Origin: Sphaerochaetaceae bacterium
GTDB taxonomy: Bacteria; Spirochaetota; Spirochaetia; Sphaerochaetales; Sphaerochaetaceae
Assembly: GCA_028532915.1 (NCBI GenBank)
Contig: JAQQAI010000050.1
Span: 1 to 55,058, forward strand
Length of the DNA stretch: 55,058 nucleotides
Reading direction: 5' to 3'
Below the pieces are notes generated by a model. It was not told the origin of the DNA. It made no database searches and saw only the letters and a list, made by a program, of their open reading frames with translations. This document shows, one piece after another, positions 16,078-26,027 of the stretch (positions within the stretch are counted from its first letter, which is position 1; each line of letters begins with the position of its first letter). The translations under genes and the position numbers were made by a program.

Positions 16078-17864
16078 TTATCTTTCTTGGGCTCTTCTTT
16101 GATGATCAGATGGAGTTCATCGAGCTGTTCTTTGTCGACATAGCTCGGAGAATCGTCCATCGGAGAGACCGCAGCGGTATTCTTCGGGAAGGCTATGACT
16201 TCCTTGATGGAGGTCTCGCCTGCCATTATCATCACCATCCTGTCGATTCCCGGTGCGATGCCGCCGTGCGGAGGCGGTCCGTACTTGAACGCATTGAGCA
16301 GAAAGCCGAAACGCTGCTGGGAAACTTCGTCGGGAATATTGCAGATTCTGAAAATTCTTTTCTGCAGTTCTATGTCGTGGATTCTTATAGAGCCGGATGC
16401 AACCTCGTATCCGTTGAGAACAAGATCATAGAGGTCACCCTTCACCGAGCCGGGATCCGATTCCAGAGTATCCAGATATTGCGATTGAGGCATGCTGAAC
16501 ATATGGTGGGCAGCTTCCCAGTGACCCCGTTCCTCGTTGAACTCGAACAGGGGGAAGTCGATGATCCAGCAGAATGCGAACTTGTCAGGGTCGATGAGCT
16601 GCAGATCTTTTGCAAGCTTGATCCTTACTGCACCCAACGATGCACATACCGTCTTCCATTCATCTGCAACGAGCAGAAGCATCTCGCCGGGCTGGGCATC
16701 GGTGTACTGCAGAACCTTGTCTTCGACGTCTTTGAAAAATTTGCTGACTCCGCCGTCCAGATGTCCTTCATCATTTACCTTCATCCATGCGAGGCCTTTG
16801 GCTTTGTACACCTTGGCGGCCTCTTCCAGGGAGGTGATATATTTTCTCGAATAAGCGACCAGATCGGTCTTCGGAGCTTTGATCACCTTGACGCACCCGC
16901 CGTTCGAGATGACATCCTTGAACGTTGAGAAAGTGCTCAAAAGAGCGAGTTCGTTGAAGTCTCTGAGAGGGAGGTCGTAGCGGAGGTCGGGTTTGTCTAC
17001 TCCGTAGGTGTTCACGGCATCATACCAGCTTAAACGGGTGAAGTGTTCTTCTGTTTCATAGTTCATCACTTTCTTGAACACATAATGGAACAGCTGTTCG
17101 ATGATGAGAAGGACATCGTCGCGGGAGACGAAACTCATCTCCATATCGAGCTGGGTGAACTCGAGCTGTCTGTCGCCTCTGGCATCCTCATCCCGGTAAC
17201 ATCGGGCAATCTGAAAATATTTGTCGAACCCGCTGACCATGAGAATCTGTTTAAGCAGCTGGGGACTCTGCGGCAGGGCATAGAATTTTCCGGGATAGAG
17301 ACGGGAAGGTACGAGGAAGTCTCTCGCTCCCTCGGGAGTCGATTTAAGAAGTGTCGGGGTCTCTATCTCATAGAAATCTCTTTGAGAAAGAAACTCTCTT
17401 ATTGCACGGACGAAATCATGGCGCAGCTTGATCCTTTTCTGCATTCCGAACGAACGCAGGTCCAGAAAGCGGTAACGCAATCGCGTATCCTCTTTGGCGT
17501 CGGATTCTTCATCCACCATGAAGGGCACAGGCTCACAGGTGCTGAGAATCTGAAGTGAAGATGCTTCAACTTCGATCTCGCCGGTTGCCATTTCCTGGTT
17601 TACCATTGAATCGGGGCGGGCCTGTACGATTCCTTCGACAGCTATGCAGTATTCAGCGTGCAGGGAGGCTGCAGTATTCTGAACCTCTTCGGATGCTGTA
17701 TCAGAGATTACGATCTGAGTAATTCCGTAGCGGTCACGAAGGTTGATGAAATGGATCCCTCCATGATTCCGGTTCCTATGTACCCATCCATTGAGTACGA
17801 CTTTCCTGCCTACATCACTTATTTGTAACTCACCACAGGTTACTGTTCTTTGCTTGTATTCCAT
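16074..17864 (-). CDS. aspS: Aspartyl-tRNA synthetase, bacterial type
   Basis: The 596-aa product has the N-terminal OB anticodon domain (VVLNGWVHRNRNHGGIHFINLRDRYG), class II motif 1 around RKRIKLRHDFVRAIREFL, motif 2 in YFQIARCYRDEDARGDRQLEFTQLD, the inserted GAD domain typical of bacterial AspRS, and motif 3 in PPHGGIAPGIDRMVMIMAG. Length is standard. It is not known from sequence alone whether it is discriminating; no gatCAB is in the window. No Shine-Dalgarno is present: TTGAAA, 18 bp, TATATT, six bases, ATG. Confidence 0.97.
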   Translation of the reverse strand: MEYKQRTVTCGELQISDVGRKVVLNGWVHRNRNHGGIHFINLRDRYGITQIVISDTASEEVQNTAASLHAEYCIAVEGIVQARPDSMVNQEMATGEIEVEASSLQILSTCEPVPFMVDEESDAKEDTRLRYRFLDLRSFGMQKRIKLRHDFVRAIREFLSQRDFYEIETPTLLKSTPEGARDFLVPSRLYPGKFYALPQSPQLLKQILMVSGFDKYFQIARCYRDEDARGDRQLEFTQLDMEMSFVSRDDVLLIIEQLFHYVFKKVMNYETEEHFTRLSWYDAVNTYGVDKPDLRYDLPLRDFNELALLSTFSTFKDVISNGGCVKVIKAPKTDLVAYSRKYITSLEEAAKVYKAKGLAWMKVNDEGHLDGGVSKFFKDVEDKVLQYTDAQPGEMLLLVADEWKTVCASLGAVRIKLAKDLQLIDPDKFAFCWIIDFPLFEFNEERGHWEAAHHMFSMPQSQYLDTLESDPGSVKGDLYDLVLNGYEVASGSIRIHDIELQKRIFRICNIPDEVSQQRFGFLLNAFKYGPPPHGGIAPGIDRMVMIMAGETSIKEVIAFPKNTAAVSPMDDSPSYVDKEQLDELHLIIKEEPKKDK

Positions 17865-17870
17865 GTTCGC

Positions 17871-17900
17871 AATATATCATTATATGAGCAGAGATTTCAA
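17871..17900 (-). promoter_or_regulatory. Promoter of aspS, predicted leaderless
   Basis: Minus-strand TTGAAA (17895-17900), 18-bp spacer, TATATT (17871-17876), then six bases to the ATG at 17864. A second -10-like TATAAT (about 17879-17884) lies inside the spacer and might give a short-leader start instead. Confidence 0.5.
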
Positions 17901-17919
17901 TGTGAACTATACACCCTCA

Positions 17920-19182
17920 TCACTGTTTTTCTTCCAATCTTCTCTCATTAGCCACAGCAAGCATCAATTTTATCCGGTTTTCCTGATTCACTTTAGTCGC
18001 TCCGGGATCATAGTCGATCGGGACGATGTTTATCGACTCGTCGAGTTCCTTGAGTTTTTTTATCATCCCCTTGCCGACGATATGGTTGGGCAGGCAGCCG
18101 AACGGCTGCACGCAGATGATATTGGTGTACCCGAGTGCATACAGGTCCCTCATCTCTCCGGTGAGAAGCCAGCCTTCGCCCATCTTGCAGCTGATGGAGA
18201 CCGCTTCTTTTGCGGTGGAGACACTTTCATGGAAGAATCTCGGAGGGGTGAAATCGGAATTATTCCCGATTTCTTCTATGATCATCTTCTCCAGCCTCGA
18301 AAGGTAGCGCAATAGTGCCTTCATCACAGCCTTTCGTAAGAGAGATCCTCCGTAGAGGCGTACATCTTCGATCTGGTTCTGTATAGCATAAAGCATGAAT
18401 CCGAGAATTCCCGGGATCATCACTTCGCATGATTGGGAGAACAGGAAGTCTTCAAGATGATTGTTTCCCAGCGCGGCATATTTCATGTAGATCTCACCGA
18501 CGATACCCACTTTGACCACCGGTCTGCTCCTGTCTTTTTCTATGGCGGCAAAATCCTTTACGATCTGTCTGGTATTCTTTCTGATCTCCCTGAAGGACGA
18601 TCCCTTATTTGCACTGAACTGCTCATTGAGTTTTCTCACCCAGGAATCGACCAGATCATCACTGGATGACGGGGTCACCTCATACACCTTACTCTGATTT
18701 TTCAGCAGCATCAGTGTATCTCCGTACAGAAGGGCTGCAAGTCCTTTTTTCAGCATCGGATAGGTTATCGAAAAACCGCTGTTCTTGTTGAGGCCTTTGA
18801 AGTTCAGAGAGAGGACAGGGATATTCTCATAGCCGGCTCTGATGAGAGCCTTTTTGAGCAGATGAATATAATTGCTGGCCCTGCAGCCGCCCCCTGTCTG
18901 CGTGATGGCCAAAGCGACTTTAGAGTTGTCGTACATGCCGCTGTCGAGTGCATCTATCATCTGGCCGATGACCAGCAGCGCCGGATAGCAGGTATCGTTG
19001 TGAACATACTTGAGTCCCTTCTGTACCACCTGAGGGCCTTCGTTGGTAAGTAGTTTCACCCGGTAGCCTTCCTGGGCGAGGACCTGGACCAGAAGAGAGA
19101 ACTGTATCGGGGCCATCGACGGGGCGAGGATCGTGTGAGTCTTTCTCATCTCTTTGGTGAACTGCACATTCGATATTTCCAT
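17920..19182 (-). CDS. 2-hydroxyacyl-CoA dehydratase-like protein, partner of the large activase
   Basis: The 420-aa product begins ILAPSMAPIQFSLLVQVLAQEGYRVKLL and contains NDTCYPALLVIGQMIDAL, ITQTGGGCRASNYIHLLKKAL and IICVQPFGCLPNHIVGKGM. These are the cysteine-bearing segments of the dehydratase-like C-terminal part of very large acyl-CoA dehydratase activases (COG3580/3581 region). Here that part is a separate gene whose ATG shares one base with the previous stop (TAATG). No HgdA/HgdB subunits lie nearby, so the final acceptor is unknown. It presumably carries an iron-sulphur cluster. Confidence 0.82.
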   Translation of the reverse strand: MEISNVQFTKEMRKTHTILAPSMAPIQFSLLVQVLAQEGYRVKLLTNEGPQVVQKGLKYVHNDTCYPALLVIGQMIDALDSGMYDNSKVALAITQTGGGCRASNYIHLLKKALIRAGYENIPVLSLNFKGLNKNSGFSITYPMLKKGLAALLYGDTLMLLKNQSKVYEVTPSSSDDLVDSWVRKLNEQFSANKGSSFREIRKNTRQIVKDFAAIEKDRSRPVVKVGIVGEIYMKYAALGNNHLEDFLFSQSCEVMIPGILGFMLYAIQNQIEDVRLYGGSLLRKAVMKALLRYLSRLEKMIIEEIGNNSDFTPPRFFHESVSTAKEAVSISCKMGEGWLLTGEMRDLYALGYTNIICVQPFGCLPNHIVGKGMIKKLKELDESINIVPIDYDPGATKVNQENRIKLMLAVANERRLEEKQ

Positions 19183-22103
19183 TATCTCATCCTCTTCTGA
19201 TTCGAGTTCACTGTGGAGAGAAGAGACCTCAGACGGATCTTCACGGCTCCCAGGTTCGTGATCTCGTCGATCTTTATCTGGGTATACATCTTACCTTCCG
19301 ATTCGAGGATCTCTCTCACCTCATCGGTGGTGATGGCGTCAACTCCGCATCCGAACGATACGAGCTGAACGAGATTCATGTCATCTTCGTGAGTGACATA
19401 GTGGGCCACCTGATAGAGGCGGGCATGGTAGGTCCACTGGTTCAGGACATTCGCCGGGTATTTTTTCTCATCCAGAATGAGCGAATCTTCACTGACTACG
19501 GCACAATCGAGAGAAGTGAGCAGCTTATCGATTCCGTGATGGACTTCGGGGTCTCCATGATAAGGTCTTCCCGCAAGAACTATGATATTCTTTTTCTGCT
19601 TTCTTGCGAGGCTGACGATTCTCATTCCTTCTTCCTGAAGTTCCTTCTTGTAGGCGCGGTATCCTTCAAACCCTGAGTCCACCGCATGCCTTACCATGGA
19701 AACTGTCAGTTCGGGAAAATACTGTTTGAGCTGTCTGTGCAGTTTTTTCGGATATTGCTTTACCCGTTCGAGATCGAGAGGAAAGTGGATGAAATCGATC
19801 GTCTGCAGCTGATCGATACTAGATTGGAGAACTTCGGGATAATAGGCCACTACCGGACAGTTGAATCTGTTGTCGCCGCGGTTCTCTTCAAGGTTGTAGG
19901 TCATCACCGGATAGAATATCTTCTTTACTCCGTAATCGAGAAGAGTCTGGATATGACCGTGCATCAGTTTGGCGGGGAAACAGAGGGTGTCACTGGTGAT
20001 TGTTGCCTGACCTTTGATGTAAAGCTGTCTGGTCGACGGGGGAGACAGGACGACCTTTTTTCCCAGCGATGAGAAGAAAGGCTGCCAGAAATAGATCAGC
20101 TCGTACATGTTGAGCCCGAGCGGAATCCCTATTGTATTTTCATCGATTCTGTCGTGATCGAAAATGTCGAGCTGATTGAGCCGGTCGATCTTCCACTGAT
20201 AGATATTGATTTCATCGTGACTTGCCCCCTTTGCCAGAGGTCGTTCACATCTGTTGCCGCTGATGTACTTCCCCTGAGGGAAGAATGTGTTGATCGTAAG
20301 CTGGCAGTGATTCGTGCAGAGTTTACAGTTTACGTTCTTTACAGTATGGGTAAATCTTTTAAGACCCTCTTTAGATATTATCGTACTTTTTTCAACCGGA
20401 AGTGTCATGCTGTGAAGAGCCGCTCCGAAAGCCCCCATAAGGCCGCTTATAGAGGGGCGGATCACCTCCCGTCCGAGTTCCTGCTCGAACGACCTCAGAA
20501 CAGCATCATTATGGAAGGTTCCTCCCTGAGCCACCACATGTGCTCCGAGCTGATCGCTGCTGCTTACTCTGATAACCTTGTACAGAGCATTCTTGACCAC
20601 GCTGATACTCAACCCTGCACTGATATCCTCAACACTGACGCCCTCTTTCTGAGCCTGTTTCACACTCGAGTTCATAAAGACCGTGCAGCGGGAACCGAGA
20701 TCGACGGGGCGGGGTGCGAACAGTCCTTTTCGGCTGAAATCTTTGATATCGTAACCCAGAGACTGCGCGAAGGTCTGAAGAAACGATCCGCACCCTGAAG
20801 AACACGCTTCGTTGAGATAGATGCTGTCGACGGTCTTGTTATGGATTTTGAAGCATTTGATGTCCTGACCGCCTATATCTATGACGAATTCAACATCGGG
20901 ACAGACGAATTGGGCCGCTTTCAGATGGGCTACTGTCTCTACTATCCCCGTATCGACTCCGAACGCATTCTCGATCAGATGCTCACCGTAGCCGGTGACT
21001 GCACTTCCTTTGATCTCGATGTTCGGAAACTTCTCATAGATCTCAGTGAGAATGTTTTTGACCGAATCGACCGGAGAGCCGCTGTTGGACCGGTAATAGC
21101 TGTAAAAGAGCTCTTTCTTCTCATTGAGGGCAACCACCTTGATGGTTGTCGAACCCGCATCGATTCCGATATAGGAGCGGGGATGATCTTTATCGTAGGA
21201 GGTTTGGACGATGCTTTCTTTATTATGCCGTTCGCTAAACTGCTGATACTCTTTCTCGTCTGCGAACAGCGGGGGAAGAAAGACGATATTCTCGCTGTGT
21301 TCCTGTTTGGAGAACTGTGAGATCGTCTTTTCCAGATCGATTTCTCCTGTCGCACAGTATGCTGCTCCTAGAGCTACGAAAAGAAGAGAATTCTGCGGAC
21401 ATATTCCTTTGGTCTTCAGTGTGTTGTCGAAGTGGGTACGGAGGTTTTCCATGAAGGTGAGGGGACCTCCGAGATAGACGACTGTTCCTTTGATCGGACG
21501 GCCCTGAGCGAGCCCGGCGATCGTCTGATTGACGACTGCCTGAAAGATCGAGGTCGCCAGGTCGGTTTTCTTTGCTCCCTGGTTCAACAGAGGCTGTATA
21601 TCACTTTTGGCGAACACCCCGCATCTCGAAGCTATCGTATAGGTCTTTTCCCCTTTCGAGGCATATGAATCGAACTGGTCAAGAGGAATATCGAGAAGAG
21701 ACGCCATCTGGTCGATGAAAGCTCCGGTGCCTCCTGCACACGATCCGTTCATCCTCACCTCCATTCCCTGGTTGAAAAAGAGGATCTTCGCATCTTCACC
21801 GCCGAGTTCTATCACCACATCACAATCCGGAACGATCTTCTTCGTGGCAACTCTCGTCGCATATACCTCCTGAACGAACGGTATATTGCACCGGTCGGCG
21901 ATTCCCATCCCGGCAGAACCGCTGATCATCATTTTCGCCTTCTTCGTTTTTATGACATTCTTATATATGTGTGTCAGCAGCTTTGTTCCGATCTTCGCGA
22001 TCTGCGAGTAATGTCGTTCATAATGGGAGAAGACAATTTGGTTATATTCATCAACAACAACGCACTTGATCGTAGTTGAACCGATATCCAGACCGATAGT
22101 CAA
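19182..22103 (-). CDS. Large BcrA/BadF/HgdC-type ATP-dependent activase with two ASKHA domains
   Basis: The 973-aa product holds two ASKHA ATPase domains, starting IGLDIGSTTIK (residue 3) and YIGIDAGSTTIK (residue 311). Each has the cysteine pair that in HgdC bridges a [4Fe-4S] cluster: Cys122/Cys161 and Cys434/Cys473, both exactly 39 residues apart. A segment with CKLCTNHC near residue 597 and a DUF2229-like region follow. Such proteins use ATP to push electrons to low-potential iron-sulphur enzymes. In many anaerobes this and the next protein are one chain of about 1400 aa; here they are split. It starts at TTG with GGAGG eight bases upstream. Confidence 0.88.
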   Translation of the reverse strand: MTIGLDIGSTTIKCVVVDEYNQIVFSHYERHYSQIAKIGTKLLTHIYKNVIKTKKAKMMISGSAGMGIADRCNIPFVQEVYATRVATKKIVPDCDVVIELGGEDAKILFFNQGMEVRMNGSCAGGTGAFIDQMASLLDIPLDQFDSYASKGEKTYTIASRCGVFAKSDIQPLLNQGAKKTDLATSIFQAVVNQTIAGLAQGRPIKGTVVYLGGPLTFMENLRTHFDNTLKTKGICPQNSLLFVALGAAYCATGEIDLEKTISQFSKQEHSENIVFLPPLFADEKEYQQFSERHNKESIVQTSYDKDHPRSYIGIDAGSTTIKVVALNEKKELFYSYYRSNSGSPVDSVKNILTEIYEKFPNIEIKGSAVTGYGEHLIENAFGVDTGIVETVAHLKAAQFVCPDVEFVIDIGGQDIKCFKIHNKTVDSIYLNEACSSGCGSFLQTFAQSLGYDIKDFSRKGLFAPRPVDLGSRCTVFMNSSVKQAQKEGVSVEDISAGLSISVVKNALYKVIRVSSSDQLGAHVVAQGGTFHNDAVLRSFEQELGREVIRPSISGLMGAFGAALHSMTLPVEKSTIISKEGLKRFTHTVKNVNCKLCTNHCQLTINTFFPQGKYISGNRCERPLAKGASHDEINIYQWKIDRLNQLDIFDHDRIDENTIGIPLGLNMYELIYFWQPFFSSLGKKVVLSPPSTRQLYIKGQATITSDTLCFPAKLMHGHIQTLLDYGVKKIFYPVMTYNLEENRGDNRFNCPVVAYYPEVLQSSIDQLQTIDFIHFPLDLERVKQYPKKLHRQLKQYFPELTVSMVRHAVDSGFEGYRAYKKELQEEGMRIVSLARKQKKNIIVLAGRPYHGDPEVHHGIDKLLTSLDCAVVSEDSLILDEKKYPANVLNQWTYHARLYQVAHYVTHEDDMNLVQLVSFGCGVDAITTDEVREILESEGKMYTQIKIDEITNLGAVKIRLRSLLSTVNSNQKRMR

Positions 22104-22168
22104 TTTGAAAGCCTCCGTTAGTAGATTCGATAGTATCGATTAATCCATTTTATGCCAATAGGAGATCC

Positions 22169-24019
22169 TCATGCTCCTGTCCGTTCGAACTGCGCCTGAT
22201 ACAGCTGATGATACATCCCCTTTTGCTTCAGTAATGATTGATGATCTCCCATCTCGACGATATCACCATCTTTCATGACCAGAATTATATCGGCATTCTG
22301 AATGGTTGAAAGGCGGTGGGCGATGATGAAACTCGTTCTGCCCTTCATGACCGTATCCATAGCTCTTTGAATGAGTTCTTCTGTGCGGGTGTCGACCGAA
22401 CTGGTCGCTTCATCGAGGATCAGGATCTCCGGGTCGCTGATCATCGCTCTGGCGATCGTTATCAGCTGCCGCTGTCCCTGACTGATGTTTGAAGAATCTT
22501 CGTTGATCTCCATATCATATCCTCCCGGCAGGGTATGGATGAAATGATCGATATGAGCATTTTCTGCGGCCCTTTCCACCATTTCATCGCTCGCCTGAAG
22601 ATTTCCGTACCGGATATTCTCTCTGATCGACCCTGCGAACAGCCATGCGTCCTGCAGGACCATTCCGAAGTGGGACCGCAGGTCATTGCGGCCAAGTTCG
22701 GCTATATTATGAGAATCTATTCTGATCTCTCCCGAGTCCACATCATAAAACCGCATCAGAAGTTTCACCATCGTAGTCTTTCCCGATCCGGTGGGACCGA
22801 CGATTGCAACCTTCTGCCCCGGTCTGATATGTGCTGTGAAATCGTGAATGACCTGATTTTTCTTGTCATAACCGAACGATACATGAGAAAAATCGACACT
22901 ACCTTCGAGACGGTTGATCGTACACACGCTGGAGATATCTTCTTCCTGCTGTTCATCGAGAAATTCAAAGATTCTCTCTGCGGCTGCTATCGTCGACTGG
23001 AACAGGTTGGAGATCTGAGCAATCTGACTGATCGGCTGGGTGAAGCTTTTCATATACTGGATGAATGCCTGGATATCTCCGACAGTGATCGTCTGTCTGA
23101 TTGCCAGCATTCCTCCGATAAGTGCGATCGCGACATATGCGATATCCCCTATCGCATGCATGATCGGCATCATCAATCCGCTGAGGAACTGACTCTTCCA
23201 GGCACTGTCATACAGCTGTTCGTTCGTCTTTATAAAAGATTCCAGCTGTTCTTCTTCGCCGTTGAAGGCCTTCACCGTCAGCTGCCCGCTGTAGACTTCT
23301 TCGATCTGGCCGTTAAGGGCTCCCAGCGATTTCTGCTGTGCAGCGAAATATGTCTGCGATTTCTTCACGATCCTTGAGATGATGATCATGGAGAGCGGAA
23401 GTACGACCAGAGTTATGAGAGTCATCACAACGGATATACTGAGCATCATAACGAGAACTCCCGCCATCGTCGTCACTGAAGTGAGAATCTGGATACTGCT
23501 CTGATTCAGGCTCTGGCTGAGAAGATCGACATCGTTGGTGACCCTAGAGAGAATATCTCCGTGAGTAGTGGCGTCGAAACGGCTGAAAGGCATCCCGTGA
23601 ATCACATCGAGAAGATCTTTTCTCATTTTTCTGGAGATCTTCTGAGTGATCGTACTCATGACGAATCCGCTGATGAAAGTGAATGCCGAACTTATGAAGT
23701 AAAGTACTACGAGTATGAGGAGTATCGATTTGATTGAACCAAAATCTATTCCGTCTCCACCTTTCAGAGAGGATGTGATTCCCTCGAAGATCTCTGTGGT
23801 TGCCCTGCCGAGAATTTTCGGACCTATGATCGTGAATACTGCTGCCGAGAGAGAGCAGAGGATGACCAGCATAATAAGGCCTTTGTACGGAGAAAACCAT
23901 GTAAGGAGCCTTTTGGTACTCTTTTTGATATTTTTCGGTTTTTGGACCGTTTTTCCTATATTTCCGTGACCGCCGCGTCCGATGAACTTCGGGTCTCTCT
24001 GTTCTTCTTTATTATTCAT
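22169..24019 (-). CDS. ABC exporter, fused membrane-ATPase subunit B
   Basis: The 616-aa half-transporter has a six-helix exporter domain (residues about 40-340) and an ABC ATPase domain with Walker A GPTGSGKTTMVKLL, signature ISQGQRQLITIARA, Walker B ILILDEATSSVDTRTE and an H-loop AHRLSTI. The signature starts IS rather than LSG. Together with the overlapping upstream gene it forms a heterodimeric multidrug-type exporter of the BmrCD/YheIH class. The start overlaps the previous stop by 8 bases. Substrate unknown; control by the MarR gene points to drugs or toxic compounds. Confidence 0.92.
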   Translation of the reverse strand: MNNKEEQRDPKFIGRGGHGNIGKTVQKPKNIKKSTKRLLTWFSPYKGLIMLVILCSLSAAVFTIIGPKILGRATTEIFEGITSSLKGGDGIDFGSIKSILLILVVLYFISSAFTFISGFVMSTITQKISRKMRKDLLDVIHGMPFSRFDATTHGDILSRVTNDVDLLSQSLNQSSIQILTSVTTMAGVLVMMLSISVVMTLITLVVLPLSMIIISRIVKKSQTYFAAQQKSLGALNGQIEEVYSGQLTVKAFNGEEEQLESFIKTNEQLYDSAWKSQFLSGLMMPIMHAIGDIAYVAIALIGGMLAIRQTITVGDIQAFIQYMKSFTQPISQIAQISNLFQSTIAAAERIFEFLDEQQEEDISSVCTINRLEGSVDFSHVSFGYDKKNQVIHDFTAHIRPGQKVAIVGPTGSGKTTMVKLLMRFYDVDSGEIRIDSHNIAELGRNDLRSHFGMVLQDAWLFAGSIRENIRYGNLQASDEMVERAAENAHIDHFIHTLPGGYDMEINEDSSNISQGQRQLITIARAMISDPEILILDEATSSVDTRTEELIQRAMDTVMKGRTSFIIAHRLSTIQNADIILVMKDGDIVEMGDHQSLLKQKGMYHQLYQAQFERTGA

Positions 24020-26027
24020 ACGCCTTCAGCTCCTGTGGTGACAACTGACTCTTAGCGATCTGTTGATATACCCCGCATGATTTCATCAGTTCTTTATGGG
24101 TTCCCTGACCTACCATCTTTCCTTCATCGAGGACGATGATGTTATCACTGTGCATGATCGATGATATTCTCTGTCCGACTATGATGATCGTCGAATCAGC
24201 GAACTTTTTCTTCAATTCGCTTCTCACTGTGCTTTCGGTCTTGAAATCGAGGGCCGAAAAGCTGTCGTCGAACAGGAGTATAGGACGCCGGTCGGCGATC
24301 GCCCGTGCGATCGAAAGCCGTTGCCGCTGGCCGCCTGAGACATTGACTCCGCCTTGAGCGACCTGGGACTGATACCCTCCATCCTTTTCTTCTATGAACT
24401 GTTCGGCCTGGGCGGTCTGTGCAGCCTCTCTGGCCATCTCAGCTGTTATATTCCGTTCACCGAAGGTGATATTGCTTTCGATCGTTCCTTTGAACAGATT
24501 GCCGTTCTGGGAGACATATCCGATGTTCGAACGCAGATCATGAAGTGTGAGTGACCGGATATCGACACCATCTATCTCTATGGAACCTTCCGATGCATCT
24601 ATGAAACGGGGAATCATCTGAAGGATCGTTGATTTGCCCGATCCGGTGGATCCGATGATAGCCGTCGTAGTTCCCCCTTTCGATTCGAAACTTATATCGC
24701 TTATCGCCGGAGCATCGGCTTTCGGGTAGGTGAAGGACACATGATTGAATCTCACCGTCCTGCTGTTTGACGGCGGCAATGTTTTTTTCATTCTTCCGTC
24801 GACGATGCCGGCATCGGTTCTGAGGACCTCATCGATCCGTCTTGCCGAGACTGCGGACCGGGGAATGACGATAGAGAGCATCGTTATCATCAGAAAGGAC
24901 ATGATGATGATCATCGAATACTGGATGAAAGCCATCATGTCACCGACCTGCATCTCTCCGTTGGAGATGTGAATCCCTCCCTGCCAGACGATCAGGATAC
25001 TGGTAAGATTCATGATCAGCATCATGATAGGCATCATCGCCGACATCGAACGATTGACGAACAGCGAGGTTCTCGTAAGTTCGTCATTCGCTTTTTTGAA
25101 GCGCTGTTTCTCGAATGACTGATTTCCGAAGGAGCGGATGACAGACAGACCTTTCAATGTTTCACGTACGATGTTGTTTACTTTGTCGACAAGTTTCTGC
25201 AGCAGAGTGAATTTCGGCATGACCAGACGGAACATCGTGATGACCACCGCAAGTATGGTGGCGGAGGCAAGTGCTATGATCCATGCCATCGAATTGTTCG
25301 TGGTCACCACCCTGATCACTCCTCCGATTGCCATCAGCGGAGCAAAGAACAGTATTCTGAGGATCATGACAAGAGACTGCTGTATCTGCTGGACATCATT
25401 GGTGCTTCTGGTTATCAACGAGGCCGTGCTGAAATGATCGAGTTCATTCTGATGAAATGTCAGGACCTTTGAAAAGACCCTGTTGCGAAGATCTTTTCCT
25501 GTGGAGGCGGCGACTCTAGCTGCGAAAAACGCAACCAGTATCGAAGAGAGGGCACTCAGCAATGATATTCCCACCATCTGTATTCCCTGATTCAGAATAT
25601 ACTGCTGCTGGAACGCAACAAGGTCGACGCCCGTTTCGGTGTATTCTTCCTTGATCCCTTCGATCGCGGACTGAGATTTCAGGTTATCATCCGGCAGATC
25701 CGGGACTGAAAAGTAGGAGAGAAACAGCGGTTCAAGTTCGTTCAGGTTCTCCTCGGTTGTATAATATTTCTCACCGTCGAAGGAATAGGAACCGCTGAAG
25801 ATGGTCTGCTGTTCTTCTGTTGCCAGAGAGTACAGATCATCGTATCCCGAAGCGGTAATATAAAGAGGTGTTACATTGTTTATTCCTCCCTGCTGTATGC
25901 CGATATTCACGATTGTCGAGGTATAGTAGGGAAGGGAAAGATCGCATACCACCTTGATTGCAAGCAGGAGGATGATAAGAAGGACATTGCTCCATGATTT
26001 TCTTATATATGAGAGAATCAGTGACAT
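24012..26027 (-). CDS. ABC exporter, fused membrane-ATPase subunit A
   Basis: The 671-aa half-transporter carries the six-helix domain with a roughly 100-residue extracytoplasmic insertion after TM1 (about residues 45-150), then an ATPase domain with Walker A GSTGSGKSTILQMI, signature VSGGQRQRLSIARA, and ILLFDDSFSALD, where the Walker B is followed by Asp instead of the catalytic Glu. That is the usual degenerate site of heterodimeric exporters. The ATG at 26027 fits AAGGAG better than the GTG at 26036. It overlaps the marR stop by 10 bases. Confidence 0.9.
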   Translation of the reverse strand: MSLILSYIRKSWSNVLLIILLLAIKVVCDLSLPYYTSTIVNIGIQQGGINNVTPLYITASGYDDLYSLATEEQQTIFSGSYSFDGEKYYTTEENLNELEPLFLSYFSVPDLPDDNLKSQSAIEGIKEEYTETGVDLVAFQQQYILNQGIQMVGISLLSALSSILVAFFAARVAASTGKDLRNRVFSKVLTFHQNELDHFSTASLITRSTNDVQQIQQSLVMILRILFFAPLMAIGGVIRVVTTNNSMAWIIALASATILAVVITMFRLVMPKFTLLQKLVDKVNNIVRETLKGLSVIRSFGNQSFEKQRFKKANDELTRTSLFVNRSMSAMMPIMMLIMNLTSILIVWQGGIHISNGEMQVGDMMAFIQYSMIIIMSFLMITMLSIVIPRSAVSARRIDEVLRTDAGIVDGRMKKTLPPSNSRTVRFNHVSFTYPKADAPAISDISFESKGGTTTAIIGSTGSGKSTILQMIPRFIDASEGSIEIDGVDIRSLTLHDLRSNIGYVSQNGNLFKGTIESNITFGERNITAEMAREAAQTAQAEQFIEEKDGGYQSQVAQGGVNVSGGQRQRLSIARAIADRRPILLFDDSFSALDFKTESTVRSELKKKFADSTIIIVGQRISSIMHSDNIIVLDEGKMVGQGTHKELMKSCGVYQQIAKSQLSPQELKAYE

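Noticed and set aside
19182-19182. Frameshift or sequencing error splitting one large activase gene
   Set aside because: The second gene begins with its own ATG in a clean TAATG overlap at a domain boundary, which looks like a real gene junction. Resequencing would settle it.
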